From the NCBI GenBank assembly GCA_037447655.1, contig JBBHKE010002370.1, forward strand, positions 171,320 through 193,713: a DNA stretch of 22,394 nucleotides. The letters are read 5' to 3'. Positions within the stretch are counted from its first letter, which is position 1. Each line of letters opens with the position of its first letter. The notes beneath the pieces were generated by a model, which saw nothing but the letters and a program-made list of their open reading frames with translations, was not told where the DNA came from and searched no databases. Below, one piece after another: positions 8,836 to 19,973 of the stretch. The position numbers and the translations under genes are program-made. This stretch comes from Zygnema cylindricum (lineage: Eukaryota > Streptophyta > Zygnematophyceae > Zygnematales > Zygnemataceae).

Positions 8836-9300
8836 GATTCAGGGCGAGGGGGCACCATTTGAAGGGGGGAGGAGGGGGAGGGAGGAGAAGGGAGACACAT
8901 TAAGAGAGTGCGATAGACTCCTTCAGTATGGGAAAGAAGGAAAGGGATAAGAATATAGGGAGAGAGAGGGATTCACGGATAGGGAGAAGCAAATTCGGAT
9001 AGAGAGAGGGGGAGAGGGAAATTGCGAGAGAAAGAGGAAAGATAAGAGCGGTAGAGGAGGAGGGGGGAGAAGGGAATTGGATAAAAACACAAGTAGAGAA
9101 CATGTTAAAAATGTAAAGCTAGACACACTGAGAAGGAGATAGTGGAAGAGGAGAAAATAAAGAGTGTGCAACAAAAGAGGACGAAGAAAAATTAAAGAGA
9201 TTGCAAAAAAGGTTGAGTGTGAAGAAAGTGGGGGTGGGGGGGGAGGAGGAGGTGGAGTAGACATATGGGGAGACAAGGAGTTGAGGAATATGGCGAAGGT
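8836..9300 (+). repeat. Purine tract
   Basis: Long A/G runs such as GGGGGGAGGAGGGGGAGGGA near 8865 and GAGAGAGGGGGAGAGGG near 9003, then a (GGA/GGT)n run near 9230-9260. The long frames on both strands across it show only Ser/Pro/Leu or Gly/Glu/Arg text and are not credible genes. Confidence 0.7.
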
Positions 9301-9429
9301 GAGAGACACGCAAACCGGAAGAGAGAGCGCTATTCACCATAATTTTAGGGAGATATGGATGAGACAGGATGGCTACATGAGGAAATGCTAGGTTGATAGG
9401 GAGGGAAGAAGGCTTAGCTTGAAGTAATA

Positions 9430-10349
9430 GTGATATGAGTAGGCGTGAGGAGGGGAATTAAAATACGCTTGCGGTTGTTGAAACGGAATCCATGGATGAA
9501 ATGTGGAGCAGGCGGCGGAGCCTTCGCCTGCTTTGCCGTGAACAAATATTATATTTGTCAAAATGACGTCGCTAAGATCCCACGAAAAAACGGTTGGTTG
9601 TGAATCGCCAAAAACAGATTTTTTTTTTTATGGACTGTCCGCATTTAGCGTTTCCTCTCCCCAAATATCACCATCGCCAATTGTTGTTGCTTTATTCTAT
9701 TAAATTCGAATAACAACCTTAATTAAGGGTTTTTTGGCACATCAACCCCGTAGTAACGTGAACTTATACTTTATTTTGTGTTCGACACCATATTACAATA
9801 CACATTTGTACTAAATGGGACCGTCTTCACCTTAATACAATAAACATTTACGCTAAATGAACTATAACCACAAAATAGCATTAGTAGTAACTATAAGTGC
9901 GTACAAGGAACCTACTATATTTTGAAATTATATATATCAAAGTTACAGTTATACGCCGCTATGACATTGCTTTTAGTTACGTTCATTTACTGCAAAAATG
10001 AATTTCCACATGCGAATATGTTTGACGTTCACACTGTTGACCATGCGATTCTTGGTCAAATATGTGCGAATGTATTTTTTTACGAACCGGATTGAAACCC
10101 TTTTAAAGACCGCACATTCTCATGCGTCCGCGGCTATTATACATAATGATTTGTACCTTTTTATTTAAAAGGGTACAATTTCGTACGGTCAAGTTTTATC
10201 CGTATACCACACTAATTAAACGATGACGAACTTCCATCTTGTATGGTAACTACAAATTAACCCTAAATAGAATACAGAAAAAAATAGAATGAACTACGCT
10301 AATGGAGAATAAAAAAAAAAAAAAAGCGGGACGGAATTAGTGTACACAA
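9430..10349. other. No gene seen; intergenic with small hairpins
   Basis: Nothing coding is supported. GCAGGCG/CGCCTGC forms a GC-rich hairpin at 9508-9531 and ACAAATA/TATTTGT another near 9541-9557. A run of 15 A lies at 10311-10325. Confidence 0.5.
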
Positions 10350-10373
10350 CGCTAATAACGATTGGCGGTGTAG
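10350..10373 (-). mobile_element. Right terminal motif of the miniature-element family
   Basis: ACGCTAATAACGATTGGCGGTGTA is the reverse complement of the family's left end, with minor changes. It abuts the hAT-like element that starts at 10371. No left partner was identified. Confidence 0.55.
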
Positions 10374-11197
10374 TGTTGGGCATCGGGTAAATGAATATCG
10401 CGATATTTAGATATTAAATATATCGAATATTGATCGAGCAGGACTCTCGATATATCGTACCGATACAAACATAAACCATTGCGATATATATCGCGATATA
10501 TAGTATTTTTTAAATTTAATATATTCATTTTTTTATATAATATGTTATTTTAGCGAAAAAGTCAAATTGTCTAATACGCCACGTAAGCCGTGATTTTCGT
10601 TCCGTGACTTAAAGGTAGACGCCGCAAAATGTAACCGACAAAAAAGTACTAAGTCTGAAATTCTAATGATTAATTACTTGGGGTATGGTTACACGAGGAG
10701 GTCTCTGTAATAGCACAGAGGCCTCGGGTACAACGCGTATCTTTTGTAAATAAGTTTTACATACGTGTTCTGATATGAATGGCTCCACGTAAGCTGACTA
10801 CCAAATCTCAAAAATCATCGAATATTTGGAAACAGACCTTTTTCGTCTGTAAAATCGTAATTGCGTATGGCGTACGTGTACTTCACAAGTGTACCTCGTC
10901 AATGTACCTCAGAGATCTCCTTCACTCTGCTGACTTTCAGGAAAAAACCGAATTTCTTTCCGGCAAAGATTTTACAGTCACTTTGTCCGAAGTCACGAGA
11001 CTTTGAAAACCTGTACGATTTTTTTTGTTTTTTTTTTTTTAGCTTCGATATATCGACGACACGATATATCGGAAATATATCGATGATATATCGCGATAAT
11101 TTGAAATTCGATATATCGAAGCGATATATCAATTATCGAGTACCTGAAATTTTATATATATTGAATATCGGCAAACGGTTCTCGATACCCAACACTA
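10371..11197. mobile_element. hAT-like element, 827 bp, with CGATATATCG-rich ends
   Basis: The ends are TAGTGTTGGGCATCG and, inverted, TAGTGTTGGGTATCG (14 of 15 identical), of the kind I associate with hAT transposons. Both subterminal regions (about 10393-10505 and 11045-11165) are packed with palindromic ATATCGCGATAT and CGATATATCG words. A hairpin GAGGTCTCTG/CAGAGGCCTC lies at about 10699-10726. The flanking 8-mers do not match, so the target duplication has been lost or a flank rearranged. Confidence 0.7.
10779..10940 (+). pseudogene. Remnant of a BED-type zinc finger (hAT transposase N-terminus)
   Basis: From the ATG at 10779 the text runs KSSNIWK, then VCKIVIAY, then CTSSMYLRDLLH. This follows the order of a BED finger in hAT/ZBED proteins: an aromatic W-K start, a Cys-Lys-hydrophobic block, TSS followed by a Leu/His helix. 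The paired second Cys and the final His are missing or out of frame, and no catalytic region follows within the element. I read it as the surviving 5' end of a deleted transposase. Confidence 0.45.
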
Positions 11198-11470
11198 CGA
11201 ATCAGGCTTTGTGTTCGAAACTTCGAATGAATGCAATAATTATGGGAATTGATCATGGCAGTGACCGTTTTGGTTGCGCACAGTCACTTACGTCATTTTG
11301 TGAAATATTGTAAGTTTGAAGTACACATTAGTACAAGTAAAGTACTCTCGAGTATAAATTTGACGGTCAACCGTTTCGACAGCTTTGACTTTCAGAATAT
11401 TGTTACAACCGCTCAAAATTTTGTCGCGCTTGCGAACGTCGACCGTCATAATAAAATTAGCAATTCACCC

Positions 11471-11748
11471 CATAGTTCAAAAGTAGGCGTTTTATTGTAG
11501 GACTTTGGTAGGCGCAAGTTGTGTTATGGGCTTTTCATGTGATCTTCTTATATTGCTACTTTGATCGCTACTTTGATCAGCGACCGTCCGATGACATTTA
11601 ATTCTCTATCGAACGATGTGCAACTCAACCCTGTTACTTTTTTTTTTCATTTTGCGACCAATACAATATGGGTCTTAAGGTCATATTGTATGTTTTGCAT
11701 ACTATAGTCATATTGTATGGGCCTACTTTCACCTACTTTTGAACTATG
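11471..11748. mobile_element. 278-bp miniature element with hAT-type 8-bp target duplication
   Basis: The ends CATAGTTCAAAAGTAGGCG and, inverted, CATAGTTCAAAAGTAGGTG differ at one base over 19. The flanks are ATTCACCC (11463-11470) and ATTCACAC (11749-11756), seven of eight identical. It is non-coding. Its right 128 bp recur at 19974-20102. Confidence 0.8.
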
Positions 11749-11956
11749 ATTCACACGGCCGACGAAGGTTTACGGTAACAAAATTGCGACAACCACATGT
11801 AAATAAAAGTGTTGCGGACAGTCACTTTTTGTCTTTACGTGAGCTCCACGGTGAGAGCACATGTTGACTTTTAACTTAGCCGCAAAATTGAAATTAATTC
11901 GTCTAAGTGTTACATTGAACTTAGACGTAAACTGAAACGGAACCTCTCAAAACTGC

Positions 11957-12455
11957 AGTACACCGCGAATCGTAACTAGCGTTATGTACGCTAATTTTGT
12001 CGCCACAATTTTTGACTCTATCACCCTAAATAGAGTACATAACTTTAAATTATTCTTTACATTATTTAAGGAATCTTTGGAATCAGCATTGACAACTCTA
12101 ATATAGTCCGTTTTAAATAGTGTGGCGTATGATCAGTGTCTAACCGTGCATAACTGTACTATATTAACTAAAAAAGTACAAAAAATGATTAAATACATGC
12201 CGTTATTATGTAACTGCGTTTTCACAAACCGCGTAATGCAAAACGTCATAATGACATAATTGTACGTTTTGTCATATTTTGTAAGTGTACCTAAATTACA
12301 GTAGAGATATAGTACAAATAGACACCCAAATTAGAGTTATTCATAAATTAGAGTCAAAATTATTTTTGAAAAAAAAATATTACACAATTTAGAGTTATTA
12401 ACTCTAATTATTTTATTTCATTTTTTTACTCTAATTATTTCTTTACTCTAATTAC
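11957..12455. mobile_element. Diverged copy of the miniature-element family
   Basis: The left end TACACCGCGAATCGTAACTA (about 11959) is a close match to the family end. The interior carries TAGCGTTATGTACGCTAATTTTG and repeated ACTCTAATTA words. The right end has decayed (CTCTAATTACGATAATTTAA near 12445), so the right boundary is approximate. Confidence 0.5.
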
Positions 12456-13124
12456 GATAATTTAAATGACGACAAAAGATACAGGTGTATCTCAGCATAG
12501 ACGTGGCCCAATCATATTTTGGAAACGGCTTGTGAACACCTGTGAACACGCGGCTCTTTGGACCGTCCATAGAGAGCATCGGCCGGTTGAGAGATTTTTT
12601 TTTCGTGGCAGATAGGGGTAAGAATCGTGTAAAAATGCCTATTGGCTTTATGTTTCATAATATAAAGAAGAAAATAGCATAAATAACTTTTAAGGTGTAA
12701 AAAAAACATACGCCGAAATGAAGGAAAATAAGAAAGCACAAATTTGAAGTTGTGACAAGTTAACCAGTAAAAAATATAAACTTAAAAAACGTGAAAGAGG
12801 TAAAACTACGCAATTAAAAAATGAATGTAGGAGAATGAAAAACAAAAAATAACATGTACATATGAAGATTTTCATGGACCACGCAAAAAACCATAAAAAG
12901 ATGCAATTTTTCTTGCTAAAGTTGTGGGGATATTAAAAATCAAGGAAACAAAGGTACGGCCCCATGTGCTTCTACCTTAGCGAACTTACTTTGTATTTTA
13001 GCACAAATTCTCCATACACAGTTTTCGAGTGTCCAAATGTGTAACAACGAAATGGTTAATTAAGGCTGCTACGATTGCAAACGTCGACAATGCCCACGAC
13101 GGTTGTCAACATCTACAATCTGTC
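12456..13124. other. No gene seen
   Basis: AT-rich sequence with short open frames of biased composition on both strands. No splice-consistent coding text or repeat structure was found. Confidence 0.45.
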
Positions 13125-13382
13125 TTACGCACCGTATTTTTTGAAAAAATTGGAGCGTTGCAAAGCACATCGTATTTTTTGAAACTTTATGGTACGTCGC
13201 ATGTCTTTGCGTAACACCGCGTACAACCTTCCAACCATGGTTGAACAAGCTTTTACGTTTGCCTCCTGTTCGGTCGCCATAATGGACATAATTCTTGAGG
13301 CCCTTGCAAAATAAAAAACATTTTTTGTTTTGGGCGCGCTTGTTGGATTCTTCCGAGCATGACTTGGTTCTAGTACGTGCAA
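13125..13382 (-). CDS. Short unrecognised ORF; doubtful
   Basis: An 85-codon frame. Its middle (MATEQEANVKACSTMVGRLY, then AVLRKDMRRTI) reads like a helical protein, while its ends do not. A second, longer minus-strand frame overlaps it in another phase (13069-13461), so the choice is unsafe. The near-identical CGTATTTTTTGAAA appears twice within 45 bp (13134, 13171) inside it. A retrocopied gene fragment is possible. No family was recognised. Confidence 0.18.
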   Translation of the reverse strand: MHVLEPSHARKNPTSAPKTKNVFYFARASRIMSIMATEQEANVKACSTMVGRLYAVLRKDMRRTIKFQKIRCALQRSNFFKKYGA

Positions 13383-14623
13383 CCGCCCTCAGCATTGTGT
13401 TTTCCTCCATTGGTGCTGCGAAGTAGTGAAGTTTGGAGTGAAGGAGAGGCAAGGTGAGCAAGGTGAGTGAGGCGCGAGCTGCAGTGGCGCCTTCACAAGT
13501 TTTTCACCATTTTGTGAAATGGCATTGTAGCATTGAGACCCCTGTGAAAAAGAAACCGTACAAGATACAAGCTGTCATAACTAAACAACCCTCCTACATT
13601 TTTTTGTCGTTAAAAACTTATGAAAACTTATAAAGTGGTTTTATTTTATTTAATACACATAGCCTATGTGTTTTAAAATAATTTTGATGATGACGTGACA
13701 ATGGGTTTAAAATACACAAGACGACAACTTTTCCTACATCGTAAGTTCAAGGATGACGCAAATTGTACTCGACAATTTAGAGATTTCTTCGTATGGTTAG
13801 CACTTTGACGCTAAGTTTTAAAGGAAAACGACATAAAAAAAACCCCTACTTAGCCATATGGGGCTGAAGTCTTCGTTTCATCGCATGTTCTTTGCAACTC
13901 ACTGAAACATAAAAGTTTATTCCCATAAGATTGTGATGCGCTGATGACGTGAAATGTCCTTTTGGTTGTACATTCACAGAGTTACATCGTTAACTTTTGT
14001 ACATGGTACGACTTCATGATTATTTTTCATTAAGACATGGGGCCTTCTCATGTGCAATAGACGAAGGAATTGAAATGTTTTACGCCGTAATTGTTTGGTA
14101 ACTATTTACATTTACGGCTTACGTTACATGTGATGCAAAAGAGCTAACAACTTATTTCTTACTATGTATGACAAAGAAAATGAAACATGCTCGAAAGGAT
14201 TGAAATGTTTTCACTTGAAACTGGCGGAAATCCTTATGCACAACCGAGGAGCACGGCGCAATATATAGAACTATATATGACGAAGTGCAGTAAGACAATG
14301 TTTCTACCATTTTAACGTTTATAATTGAAACCCGGAATTATGTGTGACATCGTAAATGAGCAGGGAAGCACGGAAATACATGTACTGTAAAGTATGAAAG
14401 TACCCTGCATGCAGGGATGTATGGAATACATCAAGTACATTCATACCAAGTACAGTCCGGTTTAAGTACGTCAAAAGATCAAACATCGAAAATAAATAAA
14501 AAACCTCTAGTGCAACATTTGGCGGCCTTATCAAATTATACTGGACTTCTTTATTAGAGTCAATCACTGTAGTAGATAAATATTTTGAGGTTCATTAGGA
14601 GCGCAAAGCATGTGCAAGTCCGC
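13383..14623. other. No gene seen
   Basis: No supported coding sequence. It contains a perfect 14-bp palindrome CCCTGCATGCAGGG (14403-14416) and a repeated phrase GGATTGAAATGTTTT / GGAATTGAAATGTTTT (about 14066 and 14197). Confidence 0.45.
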
Positions 14624-14833
14624 TACACCGTGAATCGCTATTAGCGTCAATGACTAATTGTGGTACCCCGTTTTTTTACCCAAATTCTCAAATAGAATTA
14701 ATAAAAACCCTTTAAAAACCAAGTTAGAGTAAATGATTTCCTTTAAAACCCCCAAATTCTCAAATAGAGTTAATAACGCTATTTGTTTCATAACGCTATC
14801 TATTTCTAAACGCTAATAGCGATTCGCGGTGTA
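14624..14833. mobile_element. Complete 210-bp miniature inverted-repeat element
   Basis: The left end CACCGTGAATCGCTATTAGC and the inverted right end CACCGCGAATCGCTATTAGC differ at a single base, and the inverted match extends through GT. Each end is flanked by TA, consistent with a TA target duplication of the Tc1/mariner type. The inside is non-coding and AT-rich (CAAATTCTCAAATAGA twice). Partial copies or single ends occur at 1-146, 810, 10350, 11957 and 20418. Confidence 0.85.
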
Positions 14834-14906
14834 CTTCGGAGACTTCAATTTAGGTATCTGGACAGGCATTTGCTTGCACGGAGGCTGCCAATCTGTTGAA
14901 GTGGGT

Positions 14907-14962
14907 GTGGTGGTCGTGAGTGGTGGTGGTCGTGAGTGGTGGTGGTCGTGAGTGGTGGTGGT
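14907..14962 (+). repeat. Minisatellite, 16-bp unit, about 3.5 copies
   Basis: GTGGTGGTCGTGAGTG is repeated exactly three times and then partly, ending GTGGTGGT. Confidence 0.95.
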
Positions 14963-16021
14963 TTCTGGTCAACGGTAACTTTTAATTTTCATTAATTATG
15001 TTGCATCGCTCTTGTATTTGTTACGAGCAAATGGAACAGCTTACAAACAGAATTTGGTCTCTCGTCTTTCTTTTTGGTTGCTTTCAATGCTCCTTGTTGA
15101 AAGAAACCCCAGACGTATACCTATGCTCCACAGTGCCAATATTGTTAAAGAGGTGCCTCGAGTGCCGTATCAGGTGCAGTGACAAAGTTGCATATCACTT
15201 TACCGACACTTATTTGCAAATGATAGCCAGTAACTGGCATTAATTGTTTGTCAAATTCATGCGGGAATTATATACAAGCAACACAACCCAACAAGAGGGA
15301 TAATCCACAGATCCTGAAAGCTGGTGTGACCATCCATCTCTGCGGTTTTTTAAATCAGGTACTGTATTAAGTAGATGACTGCTTGCGCATTTGGAAGTTG
15401 CCCTGTTCATCGAACAAAACAAAAATTTCAATGTAACATTTCGACACCGTCCATGTGACGTTTGTATGCCAAATCATTCAAGAAGCAAGAAATTCCCAGA
15501 AGTGTATGACGGCCCATTTACCACTTTTGAAACAGCACATTTCACTTTTTTCTTTTTCCATTACTAAGTTCAAGGATGCGCCTGGCATAGTTACTATTAC
15601 AGAGGCACAAGCAAGCAAGGAAATTAATGATTTTGAGAGTTCAGCAAGAGACCTAGGGAGGAGGAGAAGGACAAAAAGTTGAAACAAATACAAATCTTGC
15701 AAAATTTGCCTAAATTTTGCATATGGTGTATAGAAAAAAACGAGGAAGGCAAACAGTCTTTTCACTGGCTTCAATACCAGTCCTACAAGTTCCTGTCAAA
15801 ACTCTATTGGCCTATTGTGATTCAAGTAACTTTCAAAAGAAAGATAACACCTATCTTTGTTGAAAAACGGTAACTTGCAAAACTGGAAGAAATAGAAGCA
15901 GAGCCGAGATTTCTCGCCCCATAAAATACAAAAATAAACACAAAATGACATTTTTTTGAACATCTATTGAACAAAGTTCACAAGTATTAACCTTTTGTTC
16001 ATAATAATTGCACAAGAGATG
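14963..16021. other. Downstream of the propeller gene; no confident gene
   Basis: This follows the minus-strand gene's stop and should include its 3' untranslated region, though no clear AATAAA is seen. A plus-strand stretch (about 15570-15682) reads FKDAPGIVTITEAQASKEIN and ends at TGA after a pyrimidine-rich tract and AG, so a small plus-strand exon is possible. It could not be linked to any other exon. Confidence 0.35.
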
Positions 16022-19000
16022 CTATGGTTTCAGTTGGACCTTTATTCTGAACATCTGTCGTTGTTCGTTTGTCACGACTACTACTGGTCCATCCCAAGTA
16101 ACCCCCTCCGTCTGCAAAAACGACAGAAAAGACCACTTTCCACCTGCCTTAGCAAAAAACTCACCACTAGAAAAACATAAAAACTGGACCTCATCTGGTA
16201 GCTTGTATAAGCATAAGAGTACGACTACACATTCCTCATTTGCAAAGAAAAAAAAACACTTTCCTAGTGTAATATCTGGTGACCGATAATGAAAAGGATT
16301 ACCAACCTGTTTGAGGTCTAAGGGCACCCGCCCTAGTGGCCGGTGAAGGGGGTTGTTTTTTGCTTCTGGTGCAGATAAGTCGAAATAGAGGAGGTCGGAT
16401 GTTGTGAGTACAGCCAGAAACTGTGAGGCATAAAGGACAAAAAATAGACGAGGCCTTACTTGACTGACATAAGCACATTTGTGTTTACTAGAACAGAAAA
16501 ACGTGGAATTTTTATCCATTACTTGCGATACAACTGGTCAAATCTTGGGGTTATCTTACCATACTTTGGAAAAAAAAGAGGGGAAAAAAGATGGAAGAGT
16601 TGAAGTCACATAGAAGAGGGATCCTCATTATCGCAATGCCAAAATTGCAAGTCTCGTCAATCCTCGAGGAAAAGATACAAGAAAGAATCTACGGAAGTGA
16701 AGCCTATCCCTAACGCCAGCCTATTCTAAACAAACGACGTCCCTGGGGCCCACCTTCTTGTCTTCGCTGACATCAGCGGCTGTCACCGGGTTCCCACTCT
16801 CTGCTTCTCCCACATACTCCACTCGCTTTTTCCCTTCTCCCTCCTTTGATTCAGTTGACACTGAGCAGGTTGAAAGTGTGTCAGTGGGAAGCCGATATAT
16901 CCCCGTGGTACTCTCTTTCCTCCGTTTTGTCAGTATCCATATTCGGTCGTTGTATGTGAAAAGAGCCTACAGAACATTTAAATTATGCACATTAAAAGAA
17001 AGGATTCACAATATGTACACAAAAGCGTTTGCTCCATCCAGTTTTTAACGGGCAGATTTTTAGTTGTTGTTTGCGGAACAAAATAACATGGAAATAAAGA
17101 CGAATTTGATGAACCCAGAACACAGAAGAAAACATGACAAGTGTAATAAGTTTATCCCCAAAAATCCGACGGTCAGATTCAACGCCTACCTCAGAGTCAA
17201 AATCAGACGATTGATCTTTTGGAAAGCTGAAGCTGATTGTCTTGGATGGTATAATTTCTGGGAGAATGACTGGTGCCTCCTCTTTTTTTTTCTTTGAAGG
17301 TGGTAAAACTGACAAAACATCCTGTGGTATATCCGGAATAGGGCTAATCATGTAAATCTTCAGTTTGTTTCGCTCTGGTGAGGGCCAATGGAAATATCAA
17401 GCCAGACTTGTGTCACTTTAGGCATAAAACATGCTTTAAAATTTTCTGAAGGCAAACAAAAAAACCACACGTGACACGAAATTGGCAAAACCTCCGGTCT
17501 TATTCCTCCACCTAGTCGAGAGAGACCAAAAAGCTAAAAAATGCCCGCTAAGGATGAAAATCCTTCAAGAACATTTCCAGTATCATACAATGAATTCCAC
17601 TTCTTCCCAAACATTTAAGATTTTAAGTCTCCGATTGCATTGCTGCGTTCAAGCCGATATTTGCACTAGTTATCAAAACCTCACGTAAGTACTTCTTCTA
17701 AACCTCCTCCTGGGATATCAGCAGTCTGGCAAATGGAAGTTCGACTAAATCAAAAGAAACACAGTTACGTACGTCCAAAATTATTTCCAGTGTCGGCCAC
17801 GAGTAAAGCCTCCTGTTTTTCCCCAAACTTGTTTCGACATTGTGCCTGCAACAAGTGTACCAAAGCTTCAGAAGGACAGTCATGGGATAAAAAGACAAAC
17901 GGTAATTTTGGAGAAAACGTGACCATATGTAACGTTTGTCTGAGGGGTATGCACATCTGAGACATTAGAAAAACTTGCAGTGCAAATTGAGAGGTTCGTT
18001 GGAGCAGTAATACACACGTGTGGAAAAAAAAAGGGCCAGGTTTCCTAAAAAATATCCAGGCCCATTTGTCTACATATAGTTGCCTTGTGAAAATTTAAGG
18101 TCTTTAAATGCGAATATCGGTGTTAAAACCCGAAGTGGCACGAGAGCAGGCAATAGATGATCTGACAGAAAATGGACGTTTCCATTTATGCCTTCGCGTT
18201 CCGAGAACTAAAAATGGAACGTGTTCTGGTGTGTTCTAACAGACACTGGTTATTGGGACTTGTGAGGGATCCTGGTTTTGGGGATTGGAAAGAACAGTTC
18301 TCCATTCCATGCGCAATCGGGAGTACATGCATCTATTCAAGTCATGAACCGACACGCATCAATTTTTTTTGAGATAAGGACAATGTAGTAGGTTGGAGGA
18401 GGAGGAGGAGGAGGAGGAAGAGGAGGAAAGTATATGACTGTGGTGAAACAAAGAGGGCCCAAAAGGAATCGCCATATCACAGGCCTCCATTCTAAGGTCT
18501 GAAAAATGTGAGCATCTTACCCATCCGACTTCCTCCCAGTCGACATTTTTGGCCGCCACTGGAACCTCCGCAAGGACGTCATTGTTTCCATCAACAACCC
18601 AGAGTGTCGAAGGACCACCGGAATCGGTATTCACCTGGATCCCAATTGACATGGAAGATTGCAATAAAGGTTGACGATGCGATAAGGATCTCGACAACCA
18701 AAATGTGCATCAACGTGAAGAAGACATACCCAAAATCGCAAGCCTGGACTCCCGTTTTGCTCCTTGGCAATGCCAGAAGGCTCTTCTATGTATTTTGGCA
18801 GTTTTCCATCAACTTTAACTATCTGTGCTGGCAGCTCAGGGACCGTCTCCTCCAACATAGAACTCCGTGGACCGTAAGCATGGGCAGCCTGGCAGTAAAC
18901 ATGGGAGCAAAGGATTTAGTGTGGCCTGCTGGACCAATTAGATAAATGACTTGGAGGCACCAGAAACAACAGATAAGCACCCTCATCCAGCATTCTATTT

Positions 19001-19880
19001 CGACGAATACTTTTTTGCTAACAAACACAACAACTTCTCTCCCTCCATTTCTAGTTCTACACAACAACACTTTGCACATTTATGTGCCCACTATTGTGAT
19101 GCCTTTGAAGATGCCTTCTCAATGAGGAAGGTGAGCGTCAAATGCAACACAAGGTCAACTGAAAGTTATTTTTTTCTTCCCTTGACTCACAGCTTAAAAG
19201 AAACACTATCTTTGCAATGCTAGCATGAGTAGAAACTACTGAATTTTTGCATTTCTCGAATAGTACGAGATAGCCGAACGATACTTTGGCATAAAACTCA
19301 TACTTCCTAAGAAGTAGTTTATGCTTAAGAAACCGTTACAACATGTAAACTTTTGGAAAAAAAAAAAATCCTGCTATACAGGAAAAACGGATAAGATGAA
19401 CGCACCAAATAAAATACAAAATGTAAACGATAAACATGCTGCAAGGAATCTACAGATTGTAATGCAGCCTCAGAAACGTTTTGCTATTCTCACCTCAGCA
19501 TTGAAGCTCATCCACGCAGCAAGAATAAACATAAGTACAGATTTCTGCCCCCCAGAATCGCCTCCTTCCCAATAAATACTAGATCTTTGTTGAAACTGAA
19601 AAAACAAATGATTCCGCGCGTTTGCGCCGTTTTTAAGAACATCGAGCATAGAAGCGAAAGTATTTTTTTTAGTAAACTGCTCATCGACAATTCGCATAGA
19701 TTTCGTTCTTTCAGACAATCCGTGAGAGTGACAATAAACTATTCGCAATGCACTGCATTTGCCTGTACGGTCGTTCAGTGCACCGCATCGAAGACGACAC
19801 CTGTCACGTTTTGCGAAGTTCTGGAAGGAAGAGACGGACGAAAGAGAAAGAGCAGCAGCAGTTTGGCTATGGGAAGTCAT
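16022..19880 (-). CDS. Intron-rich, secreted or lumen-targeted beta-propeller-like protein
   Basis: Exons on the minus strand: 19880-19596 (uncertain leader), 19595-19494, 18888-18730, 18634-18521, 17845-17773, 17374-17190, 16966-16754, 16420-16307, 16111-16022 (stop TAG). Introns are 95-675 bp, all GT-AG. Every junction fits in phase (0 throughout, except phase 1 at 17773/17374). From exon 2 this gives about 349 residues; with the open leader up to the ATG at 19880, 444. A hydrophobic VLMFILAAWM followed by AHA suggests a cleaved signal or thylakoid-type targeting peptide; the Ser-rich leader would suit a plastid transit peptide. Motifs in order: VNTDSGG, LWVVDGNN, NVDWEEVG, LLVADTGNN, KIYMISP, DFDSE|ALFTY, RIWILTKR, TGIYRL, VTAADVSED, LYFDLS, GVTWDG, VVVTNEQRQMFRI. 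From memory, the order matches bacterial secreted propellers with NDSG, DWED, ADIGDN, TKR and SNEQ-type blades; their function is unknown to me. Low-complexity linkers (PSKKKKEE; STESKEGEGKKR) interrupt blades. Confidence 0.75.
18395..18427 (+). repeat. GGA microsatellite in an intron
   Basis: About eight GGA units, then GAAGAGGAGG, within the 675-bp intron between the 18521 and 17845 exons. Confidence 0.95.
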
Positions 19881-19973
19881 GGACGCAAGAGCAGAAGTAT
19901 GACTGTATGAGAGATAGAGAGGCAGAAGAGGTTCCTATCGGCACGCAACAGATATCCGAGTCTGGTACTGGAC

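Noticed and set aside
8900-9340. Minus-strand ORFs in 8900-9340 resembling membrane proteins
   Set aside because: Pyrimidine-rich low-complexity translation with no domain or splice support.
16112-16306. Continuous minus-strand ORF that would include NEECVVVLLCLYKL as coding
   Set aside because: GT-AG removal of this stretch joins DLKQ to TEGVTWDG, restoring the motif order expected for the propeller, so it is read as intron.
16600-16720. Plus-strand short ORFs near 16590-16712 with protein-like text
   Set aside because: Under 50 codons, inside an intron of the opposite-strand gene, and with no partner exons.
17380-17460. Minus-strand text resembling a cyclophilin start (VTQVWLDISIG)
   Set aside because: Its frame stops at once and does not match the phase of the neighbouring exons; it falls in an intron.
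18508-18945. A 145-codon plus-strand ORF
   Set aside because: It is antisense to two phase-consistent exons of the minus-strand propeller gene.
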